Positions 1 through 8,930 of a DNA stretch of 51,528 bases are shown piece by piece (position 1 is the stretch's first letter; each line of letters begins with the position of its first letter). The notes under the pieces were generated by a model. It was given only the letters and a program-made list of their open reading frames with translations. It searched no databases and was not told the DNA's origin. The translations under genes were made by a program, and so were the position numbers. Source of the stretch: an uncultured bacterium (GTDB taxonomy: Bacteria > Bacillota_I > Bacilli_A > RFN20 > CAG-826); assembly GCA_949299195.1 (NCBI GenBank), contig CASFZN010000010.1, positions 1 through 51,528 of the forward strand, given 5' to 3'.

Positions 1-1139
1 TCTGTTGCTTCACTAATTTTTGCGAAGTATTCGTTAGCAACTGCAGTTGGTAATTTTTCAACTGAAACATTCCAAACTTCTAAGCCAGCAACTAAAGCTT
101 CATATTCGTCTTCGTTTTCAGAATCTAAACCTTCTTCAGAAGCTAAAACGCTTTCTAAAGCACCTTCAACAGCAGCAAAGGCAGTACCCTTGTGCTCGTA
201 TAATTTATTATATGTGCCTTTTTCTAATTTATTTTCGACTTCTGTTTCGTTAACTAATTTAACGATTTCAGCAATTGTAGTAGCAGCATCGACAGCACCT
301 TTAGCAGCTGTTAATTGAGCAGTTTTGTCTTCTTCTTTATAGTTTGTAGAAGTGACACCAGCAGCTAAATCATCTAAAGCTTCTTTAGCGGTTGCTTTAG
401 CAGCGGTTACAGCAGCTGTATAAGCATCATCTAAAGTTTTTTTAGCTGTTTCTAAATACTTATCTGCACATGCAATCTTGTCTTGGACTGTTGCATCATC
501 TTCTAATTTGCCGAGTTCGGTAGTTAAGCCAGTTTTAGCTTTTGAGTAACCTTCAGCAAATAATTCGATTGCTTCTTCGTAGTCTTCGCTTAATTCAACT
601 TTTTCTTCATCTTCAGCATCGTGCTTATGACCGATTTGAGGATCTTTTTCAACAATTGAATCGTAGTAAGCATCAATTAAATCAGCGCCATATGTAGCAG
701 CGGTAGCAAATGTTGCTCTTCTTAATTGAGCACTGTTACCAACTTGTTCGTTTGTAAGTTCAAGTGTAGCAGTTGTGGTTCCGTCTTCTGCTGTTGAAGC
801 AAAAATAGGACCATAAGTTGTTTCGTTGATAACGACTGTAATGACATCAAATGGTTGACCTTCGTCAGCTGTGAAAGTGAAAGTAACGGATTCATCACTA
901 CCAACTTCGACTGCGAAAACGTCTTGAGTTACATGGTAACCTTCTTCGACTGAATCGTTTAAAACGATAACGTCAGCATAAGTTTTACCATCAGCACCTG
1001 GAGTACCTGGTTCACCTTGAGGACCTTGAGGACCTGTCTCACCAGTTTCACCTTTTTGTCCTGGAGTACTACAACCAGAAACGACTAAGCCTAAGCTAAG
1101 TGCTAAAGCGCCTAAGCTTAATAAATTTTTCTTTTTCAT
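1..1139 (-). CDS. Collagen-like surface lipoprotein, N-terminal part (runs off the window)
   Basis: Reading leftward from an ATG at 1139, the protein starts with a lysine-rich n-region, a Leu/Ala-rich core and the lipobox VVSGC, so Cys23 should be lipidated and the protein anchored outside the membrane. Directly after the Cys come about eight Gly-X-Y triplets (GQK GET GET GPQ GPQ GEP GTP GAD), a short collagen-like stalk. Then follow roughly 325 residues rich in Ala, Glu, Asp and Lys, probably helical (for example a stretch near residues 200-300 with Ala every three to four residues). I see no enzymatic motif. A Shine-Dalgarno AAGGAG lies about 13 bases before the ATG, rather far. The gene continues past base 1. 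Its codons are richer in G and C than those of the neighbours, which suits a highly expressed surface protein. Function unknown; adhesion or cell-surface scaffolding is a guess. Confidence 0.85.
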   Translation of the reverse strand, partial: MKKKNLLSLGALALSLGLVVSGCSTPGQKGETGETGPQGPQGEPGTPGADGKTYADVIVLNDSVEEGYHVTQDVFAVEVGSDESVTFTFTADEGQPFDVITVVINETTYGPIFASTAEDGTTTATLELTNEQVGNSAQLRRATFATAATYGADLIDAYYDSIVEKDPQIGHKHDAEDEEKVELSEDYEEAIELFAEGYSKAKTGLTTELGKLEDDATVQDKIACADKYLETAKKTLDDAYTAAVTAAKATAKEALDDLAAGVTSTNYKEEDKTAQLTAAKGAVDAATTIAEIVKLVNETEVENKLEKGTYNKLYEHKGTAFAAVEGALESVLASEEGLDSENEDEYEALVAGLEVWNVSVEKLPTAVANEYFAKISEAT

Positions 1140-1270
1140 AATCTAATTTTGTCTCCTTATAAAAAGAAAAAACTTCAAAACTTTAATTCATAAGATCTAA
1201 AAGTTTTGAGTAATAATAAATGGACATTAATCAATCTTAAAATGTCTTTATTGTTAATTAAATATGACTA

Positions 1271-1296
1271 TAAATCACGATAATTATCGTGATTTA
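1271..1296. repeat. 26-base perfect palindrome containing CGATAATTATCG
   Basis: Perfectly self-complementary over 26 bases, centred on the 12-mer CGATAATTATCG (1278-1289). The same 12-mer recurs exactly at 10360, 13342, 15693 and 48137, inside and outside genes. The variant CGATAAATATCG (either strand) occurs at 11930 and 14564. Confidence 0.75.
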
Positions 1297-1458
1297 AAAG
1301 AATTTAATTACTTTAAAGATTCTAAAATAACTAATGTTATAGCCATAACGACAACTATATGATAGTCCAAAACTAACAACTTGTCTAGAATAAATTTAAA
1401 GAAAATTAAGGAAAAATCTAAGTTTTAGGAGTTTTCTAGTAGTTTTGACTTTAAAAAT

Positions 1459-1500
1459 ATTTTACCCCTTTCTATGAGTTTTATTAGAAAGGGGTAAAAT
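1459..1500 (-). terminator. Intrinsic terminator hairpin
   Basis: ATTTTACCCCTTTCT (1459-1473) and AGAAAGGGGTAAAAT (1486-1500) form a perfect 15-bp stem with a 12-base loop. On the minus strand it is followed by ATTTTT. It would end transcription coming from the miaA side before the lipoprotein gene. Confidence 0.75.
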
Positions 1501-1965
1501 GAATTAAGAATAATTTATTAAATGTTTAATAAAGAAAAATTTAATTTTTTAAAGGCAAAATGGTTACCTTTAGTTTCTTAGAAAATAAATCAATAAATCA
1601 AAGAACTACAATTTCCGGCTATCCCCTCTACATATAATATAAGGATAATAATCGGATAGCCAAACTCCTTTGAGTTAATCTGCCCCTTTAACATTTAGCT
1701 TTCTTCTAACTTCTTCTATTGGGTAGTTATTAAAATCTTAATTTGTTAAACACAATAACTTTAGATCCTAGGGTTATTTCCGATTACAATTAGCCATCCC
1801 ATAAGTTAGGCCTAATTCATAAGTAGCTCAAAATAAAAATATCTTTAAAATCATCAAGACTTTTTTTCTTTGATGGTTACCATATTCTTAATATTTAATT
1901 AAAATTTAAGTGAATATTTTTTTAAATTAATACGTTCCTATATATAAGGAGATAAAAGATAAACG
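1459..1965 (-). ncRNA. Candidate structured RNA of unknown family
   Basis: No protein is encoded here, yet the segment is less AT-rich than its flanks and carries conserved-looking stems: GGCTATCC (1618-1625) with GGATAGCC (1655-1662), AACTC/GAGTT just after it, AATAAC/GTTATT around 1758-1785, and the palindrome TTAGGCCTAA near 1807. The 9-mer ATGGTTACC occurs twice, at 1560 and 1873. On the minus strand the segment ends in a 15-bp hairpin followed by ATTTTT, a good intrinsic terminator, so a leftward RNA of up to about 500 nt is plausible. I compared it from memory with tmRNA, SRP RNA, T-box and RNase P and found no match. The 5' end is not defined; this could also be a long leader of the lipoprotein gene. 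Confidence 0.4.
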
Positions 1966-1992
1966 AAGTAACTAAAGGTTAGGAAAAATAAA

Positions 1993-3054
1993 TTATTTTA
2001 TTTTTCCATCTTCTATTAAAGAGATTGCTTCTTTAATAGAAGATACTTCGTTTAGATACACACTATTAAATTGATGTTTAAAGAAGGTTACTTGTCTTTT
2101 AGCATAGTTCCTAGTATTCTTTTTAATCCTTTCTTTAATAATATTATCTACTTCTTCTACATTATTACTATTATTAGTATCTTTAAGTAAAGAATAATAA
2201 TCTTTAAACTCTTTATACCCAATAGCCTCTAAACTTCTTAGGGGTTTAAAGGTAGTATTATTAGTATTATTAGTAGTTGATGAAGAACAAGACACCTCTT
2301 GTTCTTCATCAAAATAATGATATTTAGTTAATATAGATAAAGCTTCATCTTTAAGATGATAAGTATCATACATTAAATCTACTCTTTCATTTATATCCTT
2401 ATAGAGAGTTTCTCTATAAGGATTAATAAAGATAAACCTTATAGGTATATCTTTATAATATAGTTCATCTTTTTTAGATTCATTCAAACTAGATTTAGTA
2501 GAATCATAATAAAGATTAATAAATAAACACCTTAATAATCTCTTCCTATTATTAATAGATATCTTTTTAGACTCTTCATAATCTAATTTTATAAGTAAAT
2601 CATATAACTCTTTATTAGTTAAAGAGTTTAAATAAGATTCAATCTCTTCTTTTTTAACATTATCTTCTTCCTCTAAGAAGATGTAGTTAAAAAGAAGAGA
2701 TTTAATATAAAGTCCACTTCCTCCAATAAAAATTAGATTATGAGAGTCTTTATACTTTTTAATTACTTCTCTTCCTAAACTTTGATATTCTTTAATATCA
2801 AAGTTATCTTCAATACTCTTAATGTTATAAAGCAGATATTTAGTATTAATGGTATCACTATTTAAATCACTTGGTTTAGCAACTCCAACATTAAGTTCTT
2901 TATAAACTTGGAAGGCATCAAAATTAACTATCTTTATACTTTTTGATGAATCTTCATCAAAAAGAATATCTTTAATACTTTCATAGTTATTATAGATATA
3001 ATCTCCTAAATCGCTCTTATGAGATGCAGTTGGTCCAAGTATTACTAGTATCAT
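1993..3054 (-). CDS. miaA: tRNA dimethylallyltransferase
   Basis: Transfers a dimethylallyl group to N6 of A37 in tRNAs that read UNN codons, giving i6A37, which MiaB (encoded just upstream) then methylthiolates. Family motifs are present: P-loop region GPTASHKS (residues 7-14), DAFQVY near residue 48 corresponding to the D-S-x-Q-x-Y motif, GGSGLYIKSL near residue 110, RKRLLRCL in the middle, and the C-terminal IGYKEF. Length (353 aa) is slightly above the usual 300-320 because of an Asn/Ser/Thr-rich insert near residues 260-270. Oddity: the P-loop glycine before the catalytic Lys is His12 (normally ASGK), encoded CAT. The other motifs are intact, so I still expect an enzyme of this family. 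It follows miaB in the same direction, 127 bases away, with a 15-bp hairpin in between. Confidence 0.93.
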   Translation of the reverse strand: MILVILGPTASHKSDLGDYIYNNYESIKDILFDEDSSKSIKIVNFDAFQVYKELNVGVAKPSDLNSDTINTKYLLYNIKSIEDNFDIKEYQSLGREVIKKYKDSHNLIFIGGSGLYIKSLLFNYIFLEEEDNVKKEEIESYLNSLTNKELYDLLIKLDYEESKKISINNRKRLLRCLFINLYYDSTKSSLNESKKDELYYKDIPIRFIFINPYRETLYKDINERVDLMYDTYHLKDEALSILTKYHYFDEEQEVSCSSSTTNNTNNTTFKPLRSLEAIGYKEFKDYYSLLKDTNNSNNVEEVDNIIKERIKKNTRNYAKRQVTFFKHQFNSVYLNEVSSIKEAISLIEDGKIK

Positions 3055-3100
3055 ATTTATCTCTTTTATTTCTTATTAACTATTTATTTAATTTATTTTA

Positions 3101-3173
3101 ATTATCCCTGACCCCAATTTATTTTAATATATCTAATATATATATAAAATAAGGATAAGGGGTCAGGGATAAT
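3101..3173. repeat. 15-bp inverted repeat between miaB and miaA
   Basis: ATTATCCCTGACCCC at 3101-3115 is perfectly complementary to GGGGTCAGGGATAAT at 3159-3173. The 43-base spacer is AT-only apart from a few bases and can partly pair with itself. No T-tract follows on either strand, so this is not a classic terminator. A REP-like or MITE-like element, or an RNA processing hairpin in the miaB-miaA transcript, are both possible. Confidence 0.65.
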
Positions 3174-3181
3174 AGCTCATA

Positions 3182-4771
3182 TTATTCTTTTATTAATTCT
3201 CCTATAAATGAATATAGTTTATCTTCAGTTATCTTTACTTTTACAATATTACCAATTAAAGAAGGATCTCCTAAAAAGTTAACAGTTTTATTATTTTCTA
3301 AAATACCTGCTAAATAATTCTTATTAGTTTTAGAAACTGAAGTTACTAAAACTTCTTTAACTTTATTTAGATATTTAGCATTATCTTTTTTAATTCCTTC
3401 TTCCATCCGACTAGTTAAACGTTTAAATCTTTCTACCTTTTCTTTTTCCGTTACTTTATCTTCCATTTTACTAGCGAGTGTATTTGCACGTGGTGAATAA
3501 ATAAAGTTAAAGCTTGAAGCGTATTCCACTTTTTTTACTAAATCTAAAGTTTCTTCAAACTCTTCATTAGTTTCATTAGGGAATCCAACAATGATATCGG
3601 TAGAAAGTGCTATATCTGGGATCTTAGTTTTAATTTTGTCTACTAATTCTAAATATTCTTCACGGGTATATCTTCGATTCATTCTTTTTAAAACTGTATT
3701 AGAACCGGATTGAACTGGAAGATGGATATATTTCATGATGTTAGGATAGCGAGCAATTACATCAATTACATTATCTTTAAAATCACTTGGATAAGAGGTT
3801 AAAAATCTAACTCTTGGGATACCAAGTTTAGCTACACTTTCTAAAAGGTATGCAAAATTAATTTGAGATTTATGATTATCACTATTAATAAAGTCTTTGC
3901 CATAACTATCAACATTTTGACCTAAAAGAGTTATTTCTTTATATCCTAATTTTTTAAGTAATTTTACTTCTTTTAAGATATCTTCAATATCTCTACTTCT
4001 TTCTTTTCCTCTTGTTTGAGGAACAATACAATAAGAACAGAATTTATCACATCCAAAAGAGATATTGATATAGGCTTGGAAGGAGTTATTTCTTAAGGTG
4101 GGTGTATTTTCAATAACATCTCCTTCATAACTCATTACATCTACGATTCTTTTTTCTTTTTTATATTTAATTAAATAATCATTTAGTAATAACGATAATT
4201 TAGGAATATTATGAGTACCAAAGATGATATCTACTTGAGGGTATTTATTTAATACTATATTAAGTGAATCTTCTACCTCTACCATACATCCACATAATAT
4301 TATTATTAAATTAGGATTCTTTTCTTTTATTCTTTTTAAGTTTCCTAATTCTGCATATACCTTATTATTAGCATTTTCTCTAACACTACAGGTATTAATT
4401 ACTATAATAGATAATTCCTTATAAAATAAGGAATTAGTATCTTTATATAATTTAGAAAGATAGGTATCATCATCTACTATTACCCTATCCATATTTAATT
4501 CATTAGATAAAATACCAGAGATAGATTCTTCATCTCGAATATTAGCCTGACATCCATGAGTATGGATAAAGTAAGATTTAGAAGAAAGTATTGATGCTAA
4601 AACATCAATACTATTATCTAATACATTACTATAATTAGTAATATTACCATTATTACTATTATCATTATTATTAAAGAAAGAAGAATATTCAATTCTTTCA
4701 CTTCTTTTACTTCTTTTTAAGGAGTCTCTAAATACTGGTTTTGATAAATATATAATCTCTTTCTTCTTCAT
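3182..4771 (-). CDS. miaB: tRNA-2-methylthio-N6-dimethylallyladenosine synthase
   Basis: Radical-SAM methylthiotransferase that converts i6A37 to ms2i6A37 in tRNA. The N-terminal UPF0004 domain has its three cluster cysteines: Cys74 (HTHGCQAN), Cys128 (NTCSVREN) and Cys162 (LCGCMVE). The radical SAM motif CxxxCxxC is at 241-248 (CDKFCSYC), and a TRAM domain ends the protein. At 529 aa it is longer than most MiaB proteins because of a poorly conserved Asn/Ser-rich N-terminal extension of about 60 residues. The start is supported by an AAGGAAGAGG ribosome binding site. It carries one CGG codon (3407-3409, residue 455), at a position where I cannot tell Arg from Trp. It probably shares a transcript with miaA. 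Confidence 0.95.
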   Translation of the reverse strand: MKKKEIIYLSKPVFRDSLKRSKRSERIEYSSFFNNNDNSNNGNITNYSNVLDNSIDVLASILSSKSYFIHTHGCQANIRDEESISGILSNELNMDRVIVDDDTYLSKLYKDTNSLFYKELSIIVINTCSVRENANNKVYAELGNLKRIKEKNPNLIIILCGCMVEVEDSLNIVLNKYPQVDIIFGTHNIPKLSLLLNDYLIKYKKEKRIVDVMSYEGDVIENTPTLRNNSFQAYINISFGCDKFCSYCIVPQTRGKERSRDIEDILKEVKLLKKLGYKEITLLGQNVDSYGKDFINSDNHKSQINFAYLLESVAKLGIPRVRFLTSYPSDFKDNVIDVIARYPNIMKYIHLPVQSGSNTVLKRMNRRYTREEYLELVDKIKTKIPDIALSTDIIVGFPNETNEEFEETLDLVKKVEYASSFNFIYSPRANTLASKMEDKVTEKEKVERFKRLTSRMEEGIKKDNAKYLNKVKEVLVTSVSKTNKNYLAGILENNKTVNFLGDPSLIGNIVKVKITEDKLYSFIGELIKE

Positions 4772-4849
4772 TTCTTTTTTATCCTCTTCCTTTTAATACA
4801 TTAATAGATTAACTAGTTAAAATTAAAAAACTACTATATTTTAAATAAA

Positions 4850-5428
4850 GTAATGGTGAAATTAAATAAATATGTTTATTTTCTAAAGAAATGATTAATC
4901 TTTTTAAGGAAGTTATTGGAACTAGTATTACTCCATCACTTCTTTTATATATCGCATTAGAAAGACCTACGATTACACATAATGCTTTAGCGCCTTTCCA
5001 TAGTCCATATTTTTAGTTTCATAAAACTCCTTAAAAGATAAAAGGATAAATGTGTATTTGATCGCCTCTTTCATCTAAATTCTATGATTATATCAGTGGA
5101 TAAAAATTTGAAATTACTCCTAGTAATAAAACGTCTAAGTTTTCAATTTTTCTTAATCCATTTAAAAGAGGCACAAAATTTCTTACCTTCTTCACTTCAT
5201 CTAAAAATAAATAGTAGTTTTCTTTATCTTTAATTAAACTCTTTATATATTAATTTAAAACGAGTGGGCCATAAAATTAATCAGTTTCGGTTTCATCCAA
5301 ATTATCATAATAATATGGTCGTTTTTGATTCCTTTAGAAATTAAATAATCATGAAAAATATTATTTAAAAGATAGGATTTAGCACATCTTCTTATCTTTG
5401 TTATAATCTTAACTAATGAATTGTTCAT
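4850..5428 (-). pseudogene. Decayed AAA/DUF4143-type ATPase gene
   Basis: Translation of the minus strand from an ATG at 5428 gives VKIITKIRRCAKSYLL, a degraded version of the family P-loop (I-T-G-L/I-R-R-S/C-G-K-S-Y-L-L). Further pieces in other frames match the family: YYLFLDEV (Walker B), LNGLRKIENLDV, RGDQIHIYPF and, at the far end, KRSDGVILVPIT, which resembles the C-terminus of the intact paralogue at 40967-42229 (RNDGIYVVPIT). Several stops and frameshifts separate them, and the middle (most of DUF4143) is missing. Ends are approximate. Three TTGCAA hexamers spaced 9-10 bases apart lie upstream at about 5509-5531. Confidence 0.75.
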
Positions 5429-5595
5429 TCTTAAAATTAATTGGTTTAATAATAATCTCTTTTAATTATAATCAATCACTTCTTTTTATTTACCTTTTTT
5501 GCAAGTTCTTGCAAAAATTGCAAAAAATTATATTCATTATTTAAAAAGCATAATTCTTTGATATAAGTAAAAAAATAATTAACAAAAATTAATTA

Positions 5596-6456
5596 CTATT
5601 CTTTTTCATAATAACCTTTAATAGATAAAGGTTCGATTTTAGTGGGGATAAATGTAGAATCATCAAAAGAAAGGATTACGGCATTAATAACGTATTCTCC
5701 TTCTTCAATGAGTTTTAACTTGATGTTTTTATTATAGATTTGTCTATCAATAATCGATTCTTTGGTATATCCGAATATTCCTTCATTTGATCCTGACATT
5801 CCTACATCTGAAATATATAATGTTTTATCTTCGATTAAGCGATAATCACTAGTTTGAGAATGGGTATGGGTTCCAATTAAAGCTTGGATTTCTCCTAAAA
5901 AAGCATAGGTTATTGCTAACTTTTCACCATTTAATTCTGCATGATAATCAACAATATGAATATCGCTATCTAAATCATCGATTTCAATGAGTTTAGATAA
6001 AGTTAAATATGGATCTTCTACTTCTTCATTCATATAGGATTTACCTAGTAAAGAAGTAACTCTTACTTTAATAATCGAATTATCATAGATTTTATTAGAT
6101 TTATTTTTAACTAGATATTGTTTACTTCTTTCTTCTAAGGAATAAGAATCTAAATAGATGTTTTTAGAGTTAAGTGGTAAAACGATTCTTTCTTTTTCTT
6201 TTTCACTATTAGAAGAAAGAAGTGTTAATAAGTCTTCTCTTTTATCTAAATAGTGATTCCCTAAAGTCATTGAATCAATACCTAATCCACTTAAATAATT
6301 ATAATCGCTAATAGAGATGCCTCTGCCATTAGAAACATTTTCTACATTAGCGATTATAAAAGAAATATTATAGTTTTTCTTAATTCCTACTAATTCTTTT
6401 TTTAAGGCGACTTTACCAATATTGCCTACAATGTCACCTATAAAAAGTATATTCAT
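5596..6456 (-). CDS. ymdB: YmdB-family metallophosphoesterase
   Basis: Homologue of the TIGR00282/YmdB family, a calcineurin-like phosphodiesterase reported to cleave 2',3'-cyclic nucleotides or cAMP and, in Bacillus, to affect RNase Y activity. Metal-binding motifs are visible: GDIVGNIG at residues 7-14, NVENVSNG near 40, GNHYLDKRE near 68, HIVDYHAE near 150, GTHTHSQTSD near 195 and ISDVGMSG near 213. Length 286 aa against about 265 in the family. In Bacillus it lies directly downstream of rny; here the same order holds, but a broken ATPase gene (6683-7218) sits between them. It ends in TAG. Confidence 0.9.
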   Translation of the reverse strand: MNILFIGDIVGNIGKVALKKELVGIKKNYNISFIIANVENVSNGRGISISDYNYLSGLGIDSMTLGNHYLDKREDLLTLLSSNSEKEKERIVLPLNSKNIYLDSYSLEERSKQYLVKNKSNKIYDNSIIKVRVTSLLGKSYMNEEVEDPYLTLSKLIEIDDLDSDIHIVDYHAELNGEKLAITYAFLGEIQALIGTHTHSQTSDYRLIEDKTLYISDVGMSGSNEGIFGYTKESIIDRQIYNKNIKLKLIEEGEYVINAVILSFDDSTFIPTKIEPLSIKGYYEKE

Positions 6457-6682
6457 AAACCTTACCTTTTATCTTTCAATTTACTTTTAAAATTATAATT
6501 AAAATTTATAAAGATAAAAATAGTTATTCGATAGAAATTAATATTGTTTTTAACTTTTTATTCACAATATTAACTTAGGAGTGACTTAATTGTTGCATTA
6601 AAAATATATGAATAAAATAATATGAAAAAGTTAATCAATATAAATATAAAAATTTATATAATATTTAATTTAAATTAAATAT

Positions 6683-7218
6683 TTATTCATCAAACATCTT
6701 TTTAAGATCGATTAAATGTAATCTAATATCTTCTATTTCTTGATAACGACTCTTAAAACCTCGATCACTAAAGAAATAGATTTCAATATCTTTAAAACTT
6801 GTAAAAGCTTCGCCTTCTAAATCAGAAAGAATGCCTTTATAGTCTCTAATATGTCTTTTGTTTTTTTAAGAATTTTACTTCCCCAATTAATATATTAGTA
6901 AACTCATCAAAACAAATTACGCACTTATCATTACCTACATATTTATCAATTCCTTTAAAAAATCGTCCCAATAAGTAAAAACATCATATTTATCATTAGA
7001 AAAAAGATTTAATGTATATGTAAATGACTCCAAAATATCTACATCAGTAGAATCAAAACAATCAAAAATTATAGGCTTCTTCCCGTCAGTATTAAGTTTT
7101 AAAAAGAAGATTTTCTGATGTTTTTATCCCCATAAACATAGCCGAATTCAAAATTATCGGATTCATATATTTGATTGAATAATTTTAGTAGATTCTTTCT
7201 ACCATATAATTTTTTCAC
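6683..7218 (-). pseudogene. Decayed AAA-family ATPase gene between rny and ymdB
   Basis: From a GTG at 7218 the minus strand reads VKKLYGRKNLLKLF, then FEFGYVYGDKNIRKSS (a degraded P-loop; family GDKRxGKSSLL), LNTDGKKPIIFDC, DVFTYWDDFLKE, VCFDEFTNIL-like Walker B remains, and a C-terminal piece LSDLEGEAFTSFKDIEIYFFS ending at a TAA at 6683. At least four frameshifts or stops separate the pieces, so no intact protein can be made. A ribosome binding site-like AAGAGG precedes the start. It appears to have been inserted between the normally adjacent rny and ymdB genes and then decayed. Confidence 0.75.
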
Positions 7219-7310
7219 AAATTACCTCTTATAAACTCTATCATCAACGTAGCTCTCGATAACGTTTTCGATATATTCATATTATAAGATTTAAAGATTT
7301 TACTTAATAT

Positions 7311-7343
7311 AAAAACTGCTAGGAATAATAATTCCTAGCAGTT
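7311..7343 (-). terminator. Intrinsic terminator of rny
   Basis: AACTGCTAGGAAT (7314-7326) pairs perfectly with ATTCCTAGCAGTT (7331-7343) around a 4-base loop. On the minus strand it is followed by TTTTTATATT, 20 bases after the rny stop. Confidence 0.9.
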
Positions 7344-7361
7344 AATAAGTGATAAATTTAA

Positions 7362-8930
7362 TTATTTAGCAGTTTCAATAGCGCGATATTCTCTAATAAC
7401 ATTGACTTTAATTGAACCTGGATATTGCATCTCGTTTTCAATTCTTTCTTTAATTTGTTTTGCCATCTTGAAGGCTTCTAAATCATCAATTTTATCTGGA
7501 ATAACGTTGACTCTAACTTCTCTACCAGATTGAATAGCATAAGAATTCATAACTCCATCAAAGCTATTACAAATGGTTTCAAGTTGTTCAAGTCTTCTAA
7601 TATAAGTTTCTAATGTTTCGCTTCTTGATCCAGGTCTTGCTGCAGATAAAGTATCAGCGGCAATAACTAAACTTGAAATAACAAACTTAATTGGTTTATC
7701 GCCATGATGAGCTTCGATTGCATTAAGAACAATTTCATTTTCACCACATTTTTTAGCAAGTCTGGCACCGATTTCTACGTGACTTCCTTCAACTTCAAAG
7801 TCGAGTGCTTTACCAATATCGTGAAGAAGTCCAGCTCTTTTAGCAACTTGTTCATTAAGTCCAAGTTCTGCAGCCATAACGCCACATAAATGAGCCGTTT
7901 CTACTGAATGTTCAAGTTGGTTTTGGCCATATGAAGTACGATATTTAAGTTTACCAATATTATAAACTAATTCTTTATCCATCTTACCAATTCCAAGTTT
8001 GAAAATGGCTTCTTCACCAGCCTTTTTAATAGATTCATCAACTTCTTTTTGACATTTAGCGACTACTTCTTCAATTCTTCCTGGTTGAATTCTTCCATCT
8101 TTAATTAAAACTTGTAAGGCTTTAGAAGCGATTTCTCTTCTAATTGGGTTAAAACATGAAACACTGATTGCTTCAGGAGTATCATCGATTAAAATATCAA
8201 CTCCTAACATGCTTTCTAAAGATTTAATGTTTCTTCCTTCTCTACCAATAATTCTTCCTTTCATTTCATCACTAGGAAGTTGAATAACAGAGATAGTTTT
8301 TTCGGTAGTAACTTCTTGAGCGTGTCTAGCCATAGCATTGGCTAAGATATTTTTAGAGATTTCATCGGCTTTTTCTTCCATTTCTTCTTCTCTTTCTTTT
8401 AAATACTTAGTAATGTTACGGTCTTCTTTTTCTTCAACTCTTTTAAATATTTCTTCTCTAGCTTCTTTTTCGGTTAAATTCGCAACCTTTTCTAATTCTT
8501 TAACAATAGAATTAATCTTTAAATCAAGAGTAGATTGTCTTTTCTTATTTTCTTCGATTTGACGATCACATAATTTCTCTTTCTCTTCTAAAGCAGCCTC
8601 TTTTTTTAAGAGTTGGGCATCACGATTATCAATAGATTGTTCTCTTTGAAGGAGTCTATTTTCTTGATTGATAACCTCAGCCTTTCTTTCTTTAATGTCT
8701 TTTTCAGCTTGATTTTTAAGTTCATAAACTTCTTGTTTAGCATCTAAAGTTGCGTTTTTCTTAATATGTTCAGCTTTAGTTTCAGCATTTTTAATAATCT
8801 TTTGGGCGTTAGATTCGGCTCTTTTTTTCGCAAAAACTGGTAAAAAGAAACAAACAAAGAATCCAACTATAAGGCCTAAAACTAATGAACATATTATAGA
8901 AATAACTAAAATAATTGTTTGTTCATCCAT
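7362..8930 (-). CDS. rny: Ribonuclease Y
   Basis: Membrane-anchored endoribonuclease that starts mRNA decay in Firmicutes. Residues 5-30 form one membrane helix (IILVISIICSLVLGLIVGFF). Residues 35-195 form a long charged coiled coil. A KH RNA-binding domain follows (LPSDEMKGRIIGREGRNIK near 220), then the HD catalytic domain with AGLLHDIGKA near 365 and HHGDKP near 400. Length 522 aa is standard. A ribosome binding site GAGGAAAGGG precedes the ATG. It lies in the recA-rny-ymdB order, but separated from recA by an esterase and a broken ATPase gene. Confidence 0.97.
   Translation of the reverse strand: MDEQTIILVISIICSLVLGLIVGFFVCFFLPVFAKKRAESNAQKIIKNAETKAEHIKKNATLDAKQEVYELKNQAEKDIKERKAEVINQENRLLQREQSIDNRDAQLLKKEAALEEKEKLCDRQIEENKKRQSTLDLKINSIVKELEKVANLTEKEAREEIFKRVEEKEDRNITKYLKEREEEMEEKADEISKNILANAMARHAQEVTTEKTISVIQLPSDEMKGRIIGREGRNIKSLESMLGVDILIDDTPEAISVSCFNPIRREIASKALQVLIKDGRIQPGRIEEVVAKCQKEVDESIKKAGEEAIFKLGIGKMDKELVYNIGKLKYRTSYGQNQLEHSVETAHLCGVMAAELGLNEQVAKRAGLLHDIGKALDFEVEGSHVEIGARLAKKCGENEIVLNAIEAHHGDKPIKFVISSLVIAADTLSAARPGSRSETLETYIRRLEQLETICNSFDGVMNSYAIQSGREVRVNVIPDKIDDLEAFKMAKQIKERIENEMQYPGSIKVNVIREYRAIETAK

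Larger units (their letters stand above)
1140..1992. other. Long non-coding region between lipoprotein and miaA
   Basis: About 850 bases with no open frame that looks coding. It holds a perfect 26-base palindrome at 1271-1296, a strong terminator-like hairpin at 1459-1500, and a region at about 1600-1840 that is less AT-rich than the surroundings and has several short stems (listed under the ncRNA candidate). A further inverted repeat, TCAAAACTTT at 1175-1184 against AAAAGTTTTGA at 1199-1209, lies in the leader of the lipoprotein gene. Confidence 0.6.

Noticed and set aside
1459-1965. tmRNA, SRP RNA or T-box leader
   Set aside because: No tRNA-like ends with CCA, no SRP GGAAGGAAGC-like apical loop, no T-box GGTGG sequence.
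3101-3173. Invertible phase-variable promoter flanked by the 15-bp repeats
   Set aside because: The spacer is only 43 bases with no good promoter and no invertase nearby; both genes are constitutive housekeeping genes.
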